Of a stretch of DNA of 41,534 bases, positions 8,051 through 16,814 are shown piece after piece; the first letter of the stretch is position 1; every line of letters starts with the position of its first letter. The notes under the pieces are model-generated. The model did not search any database. It was not told the origin of the DNA and saw only the letters and a program-made list of their open reading frames with translations. Source of the stretch: Candidatus Physcousia equi (lineage in GTDB: Bacteria > Bacteroidota > Bacteroidia > Bacteroidales > Bacteroidaceae); assembly GCA_018065005.1 (NCBI GenBank), contig JAGHUD010000030.1:1-41534 (forward strand), in the 5' to 3' direction. The translations under genes were made by a program, and so were the position numbers.

Positions 8051-8518
8051 ATGACGACAATAAAAATAAATGATCTCAATGCCTTGCCTGAGGCAGCCCT
8101 GCCATTCTTCGATGCAATTGGCAATCGACGTGTCATTGCTTTCTATGGCAAGATGGGAGCCGGCAAGACGACCTTCATCAGTGCGCTTTGCAACCTCCTT
8201 CAGGTGGAAGATGCTGTGGCAAGCCCTACGTTTGCCATCGTCAACGAATACCAGGCTGCTTCGGACCTTCATGTAGATGACCAGACGGAACGCCTCGCTG
8301 CTTTTGCAGGCAAGCCCATCTTCCACTTCGACTTCTACCGCATACGCTGTCTGGACGAAGCGAAAGACATCGGCATCGATGACTACTTCTACAGCGGCAA
8401 CCTCTGCCTCATCGAATGGCCGGAACTCATCGAACCGCTGCTGCCCGACGACACCGTGACTGTGCACCTCACAGAGGAATCTGACGGAACACGCACGCTC
8501 ACCATAGATGCCCAGTGA
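8051..8518 (+). CDS. tsaE: tRNA threonylcarbamoyladenosine biosynthesis ATPase TsaE
   Basis: TsaE is the P-loop ATPase that works with TsaB and TsaD to form t6A37 on ANN-decoding tRNAs. The 155-residue product has Walker A GKMGAGKT (residues 33-40), the family motifs SPTFAIVNEY and HFDFYRI, and the late motif IEWPELI. An extra segment of about 20 residues (around 77-96) sits between SPTFAIVNEY and HFDFYRI, making it a little longer than compact homologues. It lies downstream of porX on the same strand with a 70-nt gap. Confidence 0.93.
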   Translation: MTTIKINDLNALPEAALPFFDAIGNRRVIAFYGKMGAGKTTFISALCNLLQVEDAVASPTFAIVNEYQAASDLHVDDQTERLAAFAGKPIFHFDFYRIRCLDEAKDIGIDDYFYSGNLCLIEWPELIEPLLPDDTVTVHLTEESDGTRTLTIDAQ

Positions 8519-8582
8519 TGCGCCACTGACAAGCTTGTAAACGTATCTTTAATTTCTTTGAATATCATCTTTATCACAAATC

Positions 8583-9830
8583 ATGAACAAAAAAATAGGA
8601 TTGCTGATACTACTTCTCATCAGCACACAACTGCTTTCTGCACAACCGAAACTGGACAAAATGCGCCAAAAGGCTTGGAAGGAATGGGTGAAGACCTACA
8701 ATGCGCAGGACGATCTTCGCTTGCCCACACCTGCTGAGCTCTCCAAGAAGACATCCTTTTACTGGGACATCCCAACTGAGTTTGAACCGAACGCACGCAT
8801 GAAGTTCTACTCCGGAACAAAAGGAGAACGCCCTGCGGAAGGCTATCCGCTTTTTCTCTATCTGCATGGATCGGGTCCGAGCAACGAGGAATGGGAAACG
8901 GGATGGCAACTGGCTAAAGACTTCAAAGACGCGCCAGCACTCTACTATGTGCCACGCATCCCCAACGAGGGAGAATACTATCGCTGGTGGCAAAAGGGTA
9001 AGTTGTGGATCTGGGAGCGACTGCTTAGACACGCGCTCGTGGACGGCCATACCGACCCCAACCGCATCTATCTCTTCGGCATCTCAGAAGGTGGATACGG
9101 AAGCCAGCGCCTCGCCAGCTACTATGCCGACTATTTAGCGGCTGCTGGTCCAATGGCTGGCGGAGAACCGCTCATCAATGCTCCTGTGGAAAACCTCGCA
9201 GCACTGCCATTCAGTCTGCTCACGGGCGAGAAGGACATGATGTTCTATCGCAACTACCTCACTCAGTTTACGGGTGATAAACTCGACAGCCTTGCTACAC
9301 GCTACCCGGGACAATACACCCATCGCGTGGCCCTGCAAGAGGGACGCGGACATGGCATCGACTACAGCCAGACGACACCCTGGATGATCAGTTTCAAGCG
9401 AAATGCCACACCCGACAGTTTCCGCTGGGAGAACTACGAGATTGATGGGGTTAAGCGTAACAGTTTCTACAACATAGAGGTTTTGGAGGAGGAGAGTGGC
9501 GAACAGCGCACCTTCTACGACTACCAAATCAAGGATAACCGCGTCGTGCTCTCTGTCAGCCAGGTGAAGTACACGCCCACACTGGTTGAACCCAACTGGG
9601 GCATCGCCCTCATCCACGACCGCTCAACGACACCTGCCACCCACGGCAAGCTGCGTCTCTACTTCAACGAGCACACCATAGATGCCTCGCGTCCCGTAGA
9701 GGTGGTGCTGAACGGAAAGACTGTTTTTCAGGGCATTCTAAAGGCTGAAAAGGGAAACATGCAGCAGGCACTGCGCGTATGGGGCGACCCCTCACGCATC
9801 TTCCCCTACGCCACCTTGATTGATTTCTAA
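8583..9830 (+). CDS. Secreted alpha/beta-hydrolase (esterase-like)
   Basis: The 415-residue protein begins with a clear Sec signal peptide (MNKKIGLLILLLISTQLLSA, cleavage near A20/Q21). The hydrolase core has an oxyanion-type motif YLHGSGPS (about 93-100), a nucleophile elbow GISEGGYG with Ser168, and a candidate catalytic His in GRGHGIDYS (about 260). This layout resembles secreted carbohydrate esterases or PHB-depolymerase-like esterases. The C-terminal 130 residues look like a beta-rich accessory domain. No T9SS C-terminal sorting signal is evident and the substrate is unknown. The preceding tsaE ends 64 nt upstream. No TAnnTTTG box is seen, only the near match TATCTTTA at 8544-8551. Confidence 0.8.
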   Translation: MNKKIGLLILLLISTQLLSAQPKLDKMRQKAWKEWVKTYNAQDDLRLPTPAELSKKTSFYWDIPTEFEPNARMKFYSGTKGERPAEGYPLFLYLHGSGPSNEEWETGWQLAKDFKDAPALYYVPRIPNEGEYYRWWQKGKLWIWERLLRHALVDGHTDPNRIYLFGISEGGYGSQRLASYYADYLAAAGPMAGGEPLINAPVENLAALPFSLLTGEKDMMFYRNYLTQFTGDKLDSLATRYPGQYTHRVALQEGRGHGIDYSQTTPWMISFKRNATPDSFRWENYEIDGVKRNSFYNIEVLEEESGEQRTFYDYQIKDNRVVLSVSQVKYTPTLVEPNWGIALIHDRSTTPATHGKLRLYFNEHTIDASRPVEVVLNGKTVFQGILKAEKGNMQQALRVWGDPSRIFPYATLIDF

Positions 9831-9853
9831 GCAGCATTATTCGCTCCAAAAAA

Positions 9854-9885
9854 CTTGCGGAAGAAAAATATAATGTGTATCTTTG
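9854..9885 (+). promoter_or_regulatory. Promoter of the DUF1573-meaB unit
   Basis: TTG at 9855-9857 and TATCTTTG at 9878-9885 are 20 nt apart. The box is 37 nt upstream of the ATG at 9923, which excludes the longer frame starting at 9875. Confidence 0.75.
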
Positions 9886-9922
9886 CACACAAAACACAGG
9901 AATTCCGCTAAACAAGATCACT

Positions 9923-10990
9923 ATGAAACTCAAGATATGGTTCACCGCTGCTTTGGCAGCCTTGACACTCTCGACACATGCCCAGAACAAGCTTGTCGTG
10001 GATCAACCCTTGGCACACATGGGCGAAATCATCTTTCAAACGCCTAAGAGCGTGACCTTCACCATCAAGAACAAGGGAAAGCAGGCGGTGGAAATCACCG
10101 ATGTGAAGCCATCGTGCGGTTGCACACAAGCTACGTGGACACGCGGTACCATAGCCCCTGGCGCCAAGGCTCAGGTGACAGCGGTGTACGATGCCATGAT
10201 GCTCGGACACTTCCAGAAAGAACTCGCCGTCTACGTAACAGGCAGCGACAAACCACTCTATCTGCAGATGGAGGGACGTGTGGTGACGAAGAAGCTTAAC
10301 TACACAGGCGACTTCCCCATCGACCTTGGTGGTATACGCATCAACACCAATTATCTGGAGTTTGACAAAGTGAACAGAGGGGACCATCCTGCCGTTGAAC
10401 TGCAAATCTTCAACCAAGAACGTACCCCCTATCGCCCACAGCTCATGCACCTGCCTGATTACCTCATGGTACAGTCCTTCCCCGAGGTCATAGCGGGCGG
10501 ACGAACTGGACGTGTGCGCATCACGCTGCAAAGCGAGAAGTTGCCCCGATATGGTTTGAGCCAGACGCGCATCTACCTAGCTCGCCACATGGGAGACAAA
10601 GTGAGCAGCAAGAACGAGATTCTCGTCTCGTCGGTGCTGTTGCCCAACTTCTCTCAGCTCACGCCCGAACAGCTTGCCTTGGCTCCACAGATGGAGCTCT
10701 CGCAAGAAGAGTTGACCTTTGCCATGAAGGGCAAGAAGAAACAAACGCAGACGGTGACACTCTCTAACATGGGACAACAGCCGCTGAACATCAGTCAGGT
10801 GCAAGTCTTCAACCCCGCTATTGCAGTCAGCGTTGGTGACCGTGTCGTACAACCCGGACGCTCGACACAAGTGAAGGTGACCATCAACGAAAAATACCTC
10901 AAGAAGGGTAAAGCGCGCCCCCGCATCCTCTTCATCACCAACGACCCGAAGCGCCCGCAACAGACGATAAACATGACTGTAGAGCAGTAA
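9923..10990 (+). CDS. Secreted DUF1573 protein
   Basis: The 355-residue protein has a signal peptide (MKLKIWFTAALAALTLSTHA, cleavage near A20). It contains a DUF1573 domain, an Ig-like ASH/MSP-type fold common in exported Bacteroidota proteins. The hallmark is DVKPSCGCTQA with C65 and C67, followed by APGAKAQVTAVYD. The C-terminal third (about 250-355) has a second domain of similar beta type (TFAMKGKKKQTQTVTLSN...). The role is not established; periplasmic or surface location is inferred. I chose ATG 9923 because the frame's earlier start overlaps the promoter and would bury the signal peptide. meaB starts 18 nt downstream. Confidence 0.88.
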   Translation: MKLKIWFTAALAALTLSTHAQNKLVVDQPLAHMGEIIFQTPKSVTFTIKNKGKQAVEITDVKPSCGCTQATWTRGTIAPGAKAQVTAVYDAMMLGHFQKELAVYVTGSDKPLYLQMEGRVVTKKLNYTGDFPIDLGGIRINTNYLEFDKVNRGDHPAVELQIFNQERTPYRPQLMHLPDYLMVQSFPEVIAGGRTGRVRITLQSEKLPRYGLSQTRIYLARHMGDKVSSKNEILVSSVLLPNFSQLTPEQLALAPQMELSQEELTFAMKGKKKQTQTVTLSNMGQQPLNISQVQVFNPAIAVSVGDRVVQPGRSTQVKVTINEKYLKKGKARPRILFITNDPKRPQQTINMTVEQ

Positions 10991-11008
10991 ACACACATAC
11001 ATACTACC

Positions 11009-12106
11009 ATGGAACATCCCGAAAACGCACAGGAATATGCTGGACTCGTCGTCAACGATGGCGTGGAACAACCAGCCAAAGTGAATCCCCATCTCCAGCG
11101 CAGTCGGTTTGCACGCAAGAAACTCACGGCATCAGACTATGTGGAGGGCATACTCAAAGGCAACCCAAGCATTCTCGGACAAGCTGTAACACTCGTTGAG
11201 AGCACCCATCCTGCCCATCAGGCTGTGGCACAAGAAGTCATAGAGAAATGTCTTCCACACAGCGGAAAGAGCATCCGAGTGGGCATCAGTGGTGTGCCAG
11301 GTGCAGGCAAGAGCACGAGCATCGACGAGTTTGGTGTGCACATACTGAAGAAGCACGGAGGCAAACTTGCCGTGCTCGCCATCGACCCCTCCAGCGAGCG
11401 CACCAAGGGCAGCATCCTGGGCGACAAGACGCGCATGGAGAAGCTTAGCGTACATCCCGACTCGTTCATCCGCCCCAGTCCATCTGCTGGCAGTCTGGGT
11501 GGCGTTGCCCGCAAGACGCGCGAAACGATTGTGCTCTGCGAAGCTGCTGGCTACGATAAGATTTTCGTGGAAACGGTGGGCGTAGGACAAAGCGAGACGG
11601 CGTGCCACTCCATGGTAGACTTCTTCCTGCTCATTCAACTGGCAGGCACGGGCGATGAACTGCAAGGCATCAAGCGCGGCATCATGGAGATGGCAGACGG
11701 CATTGTCATCAACAAGTGTGATGGGAACAACGTGGATAAGTGCCAATTGGCTGCCACACAGTTCCGCAATGCTCTGCACTTATTCCCCAAGCCCGAGAGT
11801 GGATGGTCGCCCGAAGTGCTCTGCTACAGCGGCTTCTATGCCCTGGGCATCAAAGAAGTGTGGGACATGGTCTATCGCTACATCGACTATGTGAAGCAGA
11901 CGGGCTACTTCGAACACCGACGCAACGAGCAAGCGAAATATTGGATGTATGAAAGCATCAACGAGCACCTGCGAGACAGCTTCTTCCAGAACCCCACCAT
12001 CGCAGACATGCTGCTCGCTGAAGAGCGATGCGTGCTGCAGGGGCAGAAGACCTCATTCGTGGCTGCCAAGCAGCTCCTCGATGCGTACTTTGCACTCCTC
12101 CATTAA
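11009..12106 (+). CDS. meaB: Methylmalonyl-CoA mutase-associated GTPase MeaB
   Basis: MeaB is a G3E-family GTPase that loads and protects the B12 cofactor of methylmalonyl-CoA mutase, part of the succinate/propionate route of Bacteroidota. The 365-residue product has a P loop GVPGAGKS (95-102), the family stretch AIDPSSERTKGSILGDKTRM, the switch motif ETVGVGQSE and the base-recognition motif NKCDG. The mutase subunit genes are not in this window. It probably shares a transcript with the DUF1573 gene. Its last 54 bases overlap the convergent ispH gene, so both C termini are encoded by the same DNA. Confidence 0.94.
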   Translation: MEHPENAQEYAGLVVNDGVEQPAKVNPHLQRSRFARKKLTASDYVEGILKGNPSILGQAVTLVESTHPAHQAVAQEVIEKCLPHSGKSIRVGISGVPGAGKSTSIDEFGVHILKKHGGKLAVLAIDPSSERTKGSILGDKTRMEKLSVHPDSFIRPSPSAGSLGGVARKTRETIVLCEAAGYDKIFVETVGVGQSETACHSMVDFFLLIQLAGTGDELQGIKRGIMEMADGIVINKCDGNNVDKCQLAATQFRNALHLFPKPESGWSPEVLCYSGFYALGIKEVWDMVYRYIDYVKQTGYFEHRRNEQAKYWMYESINEHLRDSFFQNPTIADMLLAEERCVLQGQKTSFVAAKQLLDAYFALLH

Positions 12107-12925
12107 CCACTTGGGGGTGCTGGTGGCTCCACAGATGCCCACCGAAGCACACGATGCCAGCCAGCGGGATTCTATCTCGCTGGCTGCGTCTATCATATAG
12201 CTGCGCGCATTCACAGCAAGACACTGCTCAAAGAGTGCCTTACCGTTGCTGCTCTTCTTGCCGCAAACAAAGAGGACTACATCATGACGCGAGGCGAACT
12301 GCCGAATGTGGGGCATACGATTGGCGACCTGGCGACAGATGGTGTCGTAGTAGCGGAAGGTGACGTTGGGCGAGATGTGCTGCTGGATGTATCCCACCAC
12401 CTGGCGGAATCCTTCGAGCGACTTCGTGGTTTGGGAGTAGAGGCAGATATCACGATTGAAGTCAAGCTTCTCAACCTCTTCTGGACGCTCTATGACAATG
12501 GCATGACCATTGGTCTGGCCTACGAGTCCGAGCACCTCGGCATGACCGTTTTTGCCGAAGATAACAATCTGGCGCTCGTGATGCGGATCGGTATCATATT
12601 CGCGTTTGATGCGCTCTTGCAGATGAAGCACAACGGGACAAGTGGCATCGACCAGCGTGAGGCGGTTTGTCGTAGCGGTGCGGTAGGTGCCAGGCGGTTC
12701 TCCATGGGCACGAAGCAGCACAGTGGCATCTTGGAGTTGGTTGTATTGTGTATGGTCGATGGTGATGAGTCCCATCCTTTGCAGCCTACTACACTCTTGC
12801 CCATTGTGCACGATGTCGCCCAAACAGTAGAGTTGTCCCCCACTGCCTAATTCTTCCTCTGCCTTGCTGATGGCACGTGTCACACCAAAGCAGAAACCAC
12901 TTCCCTGATCGATTTCTATCTCCAT
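12053..12925 (-). CDS. ispH: 4-hydroxy-3-methylbut-2-enyl diphosphate reductase IspH
   Basis: IspH is the last enzyme of the MEP pathway, a [4Fe-4S] enzyme converting HMBPP to IPP and DMAPP. The 290-residue product carries the three cluster cysteines in DQGSGFCFGV (C12), DATCPVV and VGICGATSTP. It also has the substrate-binding motifs LRAHGEPP, FGKNGHAEVLGL and SQTTKS. It is the third gene of porQ-cmk-ispH, 146 nt after cmk. The final 54 bases overlap the 3' end of meaB on the other strand. IPP and DMAPP made here feed the polyprenyl synthase encoded at 15840. Confidence 0.95.
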   Translation of the reverse strand: MEIEIDQGSGFCFGVTRAISKAEEELGSGGQLYCLGDIVHNGQECSRLQRMGLITIDHTQYNQLQDATVLLRAHGEPPGTYRTATTNRLTLVDATCPVVLHLQERIKREYDTDPHHERQIVIFGKNGHAEVLGLVGQTNGHAIVIERPEEVEKLDFNRDICLYSQTTKSLEGFRQVVGYIQQHISPNVTFRYYDTICRQVANRMPHIRQFASRHDVVLFVCGKKSSNGKALFEQCLAVNARSYMIDAASEIESRWLASCASVGICGATSTPKWLMEECKVRIEELLGSHE

Positions 12926-13071
12926 CTTTCTGTTCTTTCAAAAACGAGTCTTACTGCTCTGCGCAGCGCAAAGCTGACTGCCACCGCCTTACTGCATGTT
13001 TAGAGTGAAGCCCTATTGTATGCTCAGAGTAAAGCCCTGGGGCAAGCAAGTCGTGAAGACATACTGCATAC
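12926..13071. repeat. cmk-ispH spacer with imperfect direct repeat
   Basis: No gene is supported in this 146-nt gap. It contains a 22-nt direct repeat (12993-13014 and 13017-13038, 18 of 22 identical) and a weaker third match around 13064-13086 that runs into the end of cmk. It may be decayed or slipped sequence. Confidence 0.5.
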
Positions 13072-13761
13072 TCACTGCAAGAGCGAAGCCACCTGACTGA
13101 GCAGCCATGCTTTCTGCTCGGGAATGGTGAGATGGCTGTTGTCGAGCACGATGGCGTCATCCGCCTTGCGCAGCGGAGAAACGGCTCTGGTTGAGTCGAT
13201 GTGGTCGCGCTCCTGCACATTGCGGAGTATCTCTTCGAAGTTGCAGACCTCGCCCTTGGCTGTCAGTTCGTCGTAGCGACGCTGAGCGCGCACCTCGGCG
13301 GTGGCTGTAACGAAAATCTTGAGTTCGGCATGGGGGAACACCGTGGTTCCTATGTCGCGACCGTCCATCACCACACCGCCGCCTTGACCCATCTCCTGTT
13401 GCTGCGCCACCATAGCGGCGCGCACAAAATCGATGGCGGCAATGAGACTGACACGGGAAGAAACGTCCATCATGCGAATACGATCTTCGACGCGCACTCC
13501 ATTGAGATAGGTGTCTGGACGTCCCGTTTCTGCATTGAATTGGAAAGTGACGCGCACACGATCCATCGACTTGCGCAAAGCCTCGACGTCCACAGCTCCT
13601 TCTGGAGAAATGAAGCCTGCCTCCATAGCAAAAAGTGTCACGGCACGATACATCGCACCCGTGTCGACATACACATAACCCAATTCGCGGGCAAGGTCCT
13701 TGGCCATCGTGCTCTTGCCGCACGACGAATGACCATCTATTGCAATCGTTATCTTTTTCAT
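13072..13761 (-). CDS. cmk: Cytidylate kinase
   Basis: Cmk phosphorylates CMP and dCMP for nucleic-acid precursor supply. The 229-residue product starts [18 protein letters not shown] with P loop GHSSCGKST, followed by [13 protein letters not shown], an NMP-binding region, [19 protein letters not shown] and a lid ([12 protein letters not shown]). I chose the ATG at 13761; the frame also opens from a TTG three codons earlier. It lies between porQ and ispH, an order I also recall from Porphyromonas. Confidence 0.95.
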   Translation of the reverse strand: MKKITIAIDGHSSCGKSTMAKDLARELGYVYVDTGAMYRAVTLFAMEAGFISPEGAVDVEALRKSMDRVRVTFQFNAETGRPDTYLNGVRVEDRIRMMDVSSRVSLIAAIDFVRAAMVAQQQEMGQGGGVVMDGRDIGTTVFPHAELKIFVTATAEVRAQRRYDELTAKGEVCNFEEILRNVQERDHIDSTRAVSPLRKADDAIVLDNSHLTIPEQKAWLLSQVASLLQ

Positions 13762-13887
13762 ATCTTTCAAAATACCATCATGTGTGGTATGTGAGTGCCC
13801 GAAACAAGTCTACTCACATACTTATGGTTTGTTATTATTATTTCCCACTCCAGCGCCATAGGGGGTCAGGAGCACAGCCCCCCCTCA
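13762..13887. other. porQ-cmk spacer with two inverted repeats
   Basis: The 126-nt gap holds a perfect 10-bp inverted repeat (GTATGTGAGT at 13787-13796, ACTCACATAC at 13812-13821, 15-nt loop). It also holds a G5/C5 hairpin just past the porQ stop (13861-13865 with 13878-13884). Neither is followed by a proper T run on the minus strand, so an RNA processing or pausing site is as likely as a terminator. Confidence 0.5.
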
Positions 13888-14877
13888 TCATAGACTGTAG
13901 CCTAAGCTGAACGTAAAACTGGGTACACTGACGTGGTACTTAGCATACGCCAGTCCGAACTTGATACGCTTGATGTTGACACCCGCTCCACAGGTGAGAC
14001 CTGCGGCGTGCGAACTGCCAGCTGCGGTCAGTTCGTTGGCACGGCGGATATTATAGCCTATCGAGAGATAGAACTGTTCTTTGGGGATGATGTCCACACC
14101 GAGATTGATGTGATTCATGATGATGCGCCCAGCTGAAGGTTCACCCCCGCCCGGCACATAATAATACGCCTTCGACCAACGTGTGAGGTCGGTGAGTGTG
14201 ACACTCAAGCGGATGGGCAAATGCGCCAAGCCCTTGGTGAATCCCCACAAAAGGTTGAAAGGCAATGCTTCGCGCTGTTCGCCGAACGCTTTCACCTGTC
14301 CTCCCATATTGGCAAGTACGAGCGAGGTGGAGAAGTCGCTCTCCTCATTGATGTAGTTGACGCCGAGGTCTACAGCCAAAGCCACAGACGAATAGCTTGC
14401 GTATTTCGAATAGATAAACTTACCCGTGGCGCCGCCCGACCAATAATCATTAAACAAGTAGCTATACATGCCCCCAAGGGACAAATCCAACGCGCTCATG
14501 TCGCCGAGCACCTCACCTGCAGCTGTGGTTTCCTTCATCTTGCCATAGCCAAGAAACTGAGCCGAGGCGCCCCATGTGCCACGCTCGCCAGCTTCGCGCA
14601 CAAAAGCGGCACTGCCGAGCTTCGCGCCCTGCATGTAGGTCATGAAGTTCAGGTTGATGCTGTTGTTGCTCACGTTTGAGAGCAAAGCAGGATTCTGAAG
14701 CACAAGCGAAGCGTCGTCATCCATCAATGAAATATTGCGCCCGCCAAGCGCGCTGGCGTGAGCGGACGAAGGAAGCGAAAGAAAGTTGAACACACTGCCT
14801 CCTTCCTGTCCTCGCACACTGCCTACACATGCGAGTGCCCAAATAATAATAATGTATAGTCGATTCTGATGTGTCAT
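13888..14877 (-). CDS. porQ: Type IX secretion system protein PorQ
   Basis: PorQ is an outer-membrane beta-barrel of the FadL-like PorV/PorQ family, part of the T9SS machinery handling A-LPS and cargo attachment. The 329-residue product (from ATG 14877, MTHQNRLYIII) has a signal peptide ending near VRGQ. The PorQ/PorV opening pattern follows: FNFLSLPSSAHASALGG, then DDDASLVLQNPALL. Alternating beta strands continue to the C-terminal FTFSLGYSL, an aromatic-rich barrel end. A TTG five codons upstream also opens the frame but overlaps the -7 box at 14890-14897, favouring the ATG. It heads porQ-cmk-ispH. Confidence 0.9.
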   Translation of the reverse strand: MTHQNRLYIIIIWALACVGSVRGQEGGSVFNFLSLPSSAHASALGGRNISLMDDDASLVLQNPALLSNVSNNSINLNFMTYMQGAKLGSAAFVREAGERGTWGASAQFLGYGKMKETTAAGEVLGDMSALDLSLGGMYSYLFNDYWSGGATGKFIYSKYASYSSVALAVDLGVNYINEESDFSTSLVLANMGGQVKAFGEQREALPFNLLWGFTKGLAHLPIRLSVTLTDLTRWSKAYYYVPGGGEPSAGRIIMNHINLGVDIIPKEQFYLSIGYNIRRANELTAAGSSHAAGLTCGAGVNIKRIKFGLAYAKYHVSVPSFTFSLGYSL

Positions 14878-14889
14878 TGATTTCGAGTT

Positions 14890-14897
14890 CAAAGTTA
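14890..14897 (-). promoter_or_regulatory. -7 box upstream of porQ
   Basis: TAACTTTG on the minus strand (14897-14890) ends 12 nt before the porQ ATG. No good -33 element is seen. If used, the 5' leader would be only about 6 nt. Confidence 0.5.
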
Positions 14898-15002
14898 CGT
14901 TTTTTAGATTAGCAGCTCCTCTTTTTCATAGTGAAAACGAAAAAAAACAACATTTTATTGAAAAAAAAACAGAGAAAAGAGTGTCATATAAGAAAAAAGT
15001 AC

Positions 15003-15010
15003 TAAATTTG
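15003..15010 (+). promoter_or_regulatory. -7 box upstream of tonB
   Basis: TAAATTTG (15003-15010) matches TAnnTTTG and lies 35 nt before the tonB ATG, within a very A-rich stretch. No clear TTTG occurs at the expected -33 distance. Confidence 0.5.
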
Positions 15011-15045
15011 TGCCGATAAGTTGAAAACAAAAACAAAAATATACT

Positions 15046-15765
15046 ATGGAAGCAACAGTTATTGCAGAAGACATCAGAAAGCAAAAAGGCACGAGCATCC
15101 TCATCGGATTTTGTGTGACGTTTGCGCTACTCTTTGCTGCTTTTGAACTCACTTACTATGACGTAAAGGTCGAGGAAAATGATGAGCCCATCTACGAAAT
15201 GGCCACTGAAGAGGACATGATTCCCGTGACCATCCAGGAAGAGCAGCAACCCGCAGCCCCCGTTGTCAACAACAACGTGCAGCCCGAGATTCTCCAGATT
15301 GTGGAAGACGAAGTGGAAATCAAGGACGAGAAGATTGAGACAAGCGAGGAGGTTAATCAGGTCATCGTCGGCACCGTTGGCACAGGTGCACCTACCGCTG
15401 CCGTTGGACCCGTTGCTACAGGTCCCGTTGTGGAGCAGGTTGAAGACGACCGCATCTTCGACGTCGTAGAGCAGAACGCCCAATTCCCCGGTGGCGACGA
15501 AGCATGCTACAAGTGGCTCAGCGACAACATCAAATACCCCCCCATCTGCTCAGAGCAAGGCATCCAGGGTCGCGTATTCGTCAGCTTCGTTGTCAACAAA
15601 GACGGTTCTATTGTAGACGTTAAAATCGTACGTTCGCCCGACGAAAACCTCTCAAAGGAAGCCGAGCGCGTTGTGAAGATGATGCCCAAGTGGAAGCCCG
15701 CACGTCAGGGTAACAAGACCGTACGTTCACGCTTCAACCTCCCCGTACTCTTCCGTTTGAACTAA
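15046..15765 (+). CDS. tonB: TonB family energy transducer
   Basis: TonB transmits the ExbB/ExbD-harvested proton motive force to outer-membrane receptors. The 239-residue product has a short cytosolic N terminus, one membrane anchor (about residues 17-36, ILIGFCVTFALLFAAFEL) and a periplasmic linker of about 110 residues. The linker is acidic and Val/Pro-rich rather than the Lys-Pro type of enterobacteria. The C-terminal TonB domain (about 145-239) has FPGGDEACYKWLSDNIKYP, GRVFVSFVVNKDG and PKWKPARQGNKTV. It is monocistronic, with its own -7 box and a strong terminator. The ExbB/ExbD genes lie 2 kb downstream, beyond two metabolic genes and a tRNA. Codon choice (GTT, GGT, CGT) suggests high expression. 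Confidence 0.93.
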   Translation: MEATVIAEDIRKQKGTSILIGFCVTFALLFAAFELTYYDVKVEENDEPIYEMATEEDMIPVTIQEEQQPAAPVVNNNVQPEILQIVEDEVEIKDEKIETSEEVNQVIVGTVGTGAPTAAVGPVATGPVVEQVEDDRIFDVVEQNAQFPGGDEACYKWLSDNIKYPPICSEQGIQGRVFVSFVVNKDGSIVDVKIVRSPDENLSKEAERVVKMMPKWKPARQGNKTVRSRFNLPVLFRLN

Positions 15766-15791
15766 AAGAATCAGCAAACACATAAACAGCG

Positions 15792-15823
15792 AAAGGCTGC
15801 TCTGCAACGAGCAGCCTTTTTTT
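15792..15823 (+). terminator. Intrinsic terminator after tonB
   Basis: GGCTGCTC (15795-15802) pairs with GAGCAGCC (15809-15816) over a 6-nt loop, extended by AAA/TTT, and is followed by T7 (15817-15823). The next gene begins 17 nt later. Confidence 0.93.
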
Positions 15824-15839
15824 GTAAGACAACAAATCT

Positions 15840-16814
15840 ATGTATCACTACAACGAACTCCTCGACAAAGTCAACCAAGCACTGCGCGAACATGATGTAC
15901 GCAAAGCGCCAGAATATCTGTATACCCCCATTTCTTATGAGATGTCGCTTGGCGGAAAACGGCTTCGCCCCGTGCTGATGCTCATGGCATACAACCTCTA
16001 CCACGAAGACGTGGACTACGCCCTCCTCCCAGCCATTGGTTTGGAGACTTACCACAACTTCACGTTGCTCCACGACGACGTAATGGACCACGCCGAAGTG
16101 CGACGAGGAAAACCCTGCGTGCATCGCAAATGGAATGAAAACACTGCCATACTCTCGGGCGATCATATGCTCATCATGGCGATGCAACGCATCTGCCAGT
16201 GCCACCCAAGACATCTGCCCGACATGATGCAGTTGTTCTCACAAACAGCCATCGAAATAGACGAAGGACAACAATACGACATGGACTTCGAACAGCGCGA
16301 TAACGTCACCGAAGAAGAATACATCGAGATGATCAGACTAAAGACGAGCGTCCTGCTCGCCTGCGCGCTCAAGATGGGAGCCGTACTGGCAGATGCCAGC
16401 AACACCGATGCCACCCTCCTCTACGACTTCGGAGAGAAAATGGGACTTGCCTTCCAGCTTCAGGATGACTACCTCGACGTCTATGGCGACCCCTCTACCT
16501 TTGGCAAGCAGATTGGCGGAGACATCATGGAAGGCAAGAAAACCTTCATGCTCATCAATGCACTTGCAGCAGCCAAAAGCGCAAACAACGAAGAACTTAC
16601 GTATTGGATGAACAACAGCGAAGCATCACGCGAAGAGAAAGTGAACGCTGTGCGTTCCATCTACAACAAACTCGGCATCCCCCAACTTGCCAAAGCACGC
16701 ATCGAGGCATACACACACGAAGCACTCGCCTCGCTCAACCAACTTCCCCTACCAGAAAATCGCAAGCAGACGCTACGCGATGTGGCGCTCAAACTCCTTA
16801 ACAGAGACAAATAA
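15840..16814 (+). CDS. Short-chain polyprenyl diphosphate synthase
   Basis: This trans-isoprenyl diphosphate synthase condenses IPP with allylic diphosphates. The 324-residue product has GGKRLRP (38-44), the first Asp-rich motif DDVMD (79-83), the RRGKP motif, and the second Asp-rich motif in LQDDYLDVYGD. Phe74 lies five residues before DDVMD and the motif has no two-residue insertion. In the family this pattern suggests a C15-C20 product, but chain length is an inference. tatD starts immediately after its stop (TAAATG), so the two are coupled. Substrates come from the MEP pathway (IspH in this window). Confidence 0.9.
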   Translation: MYHYNELLDKVNQALREHDVRKAPEYLYTPISYEMSLGGKRLRPVLMLMAYNLYHEDVDYALLPAIGLETYHNFTLLHDDVMDHAEVRRGKPCVHRKWNENTAILSGDHMLIMAMQRICQCHPRHLPDMMQLFSQTAIEIDEGQQYDMDFEQRDNVTEEEYIEMIRLKTSVLLACALKMGAVLADASNTDATLLYDFGEKMGLAFQLQDDYLDVYGDPSTFGKQIGGDIMEGKKTFMLINALAAAKSANNEELTYWMNNSEASREEKVNAVRSIYNKLGIPQLAKARIEAYTHEALASLNQLPLPENRKQTLRDVALKLLNRDK

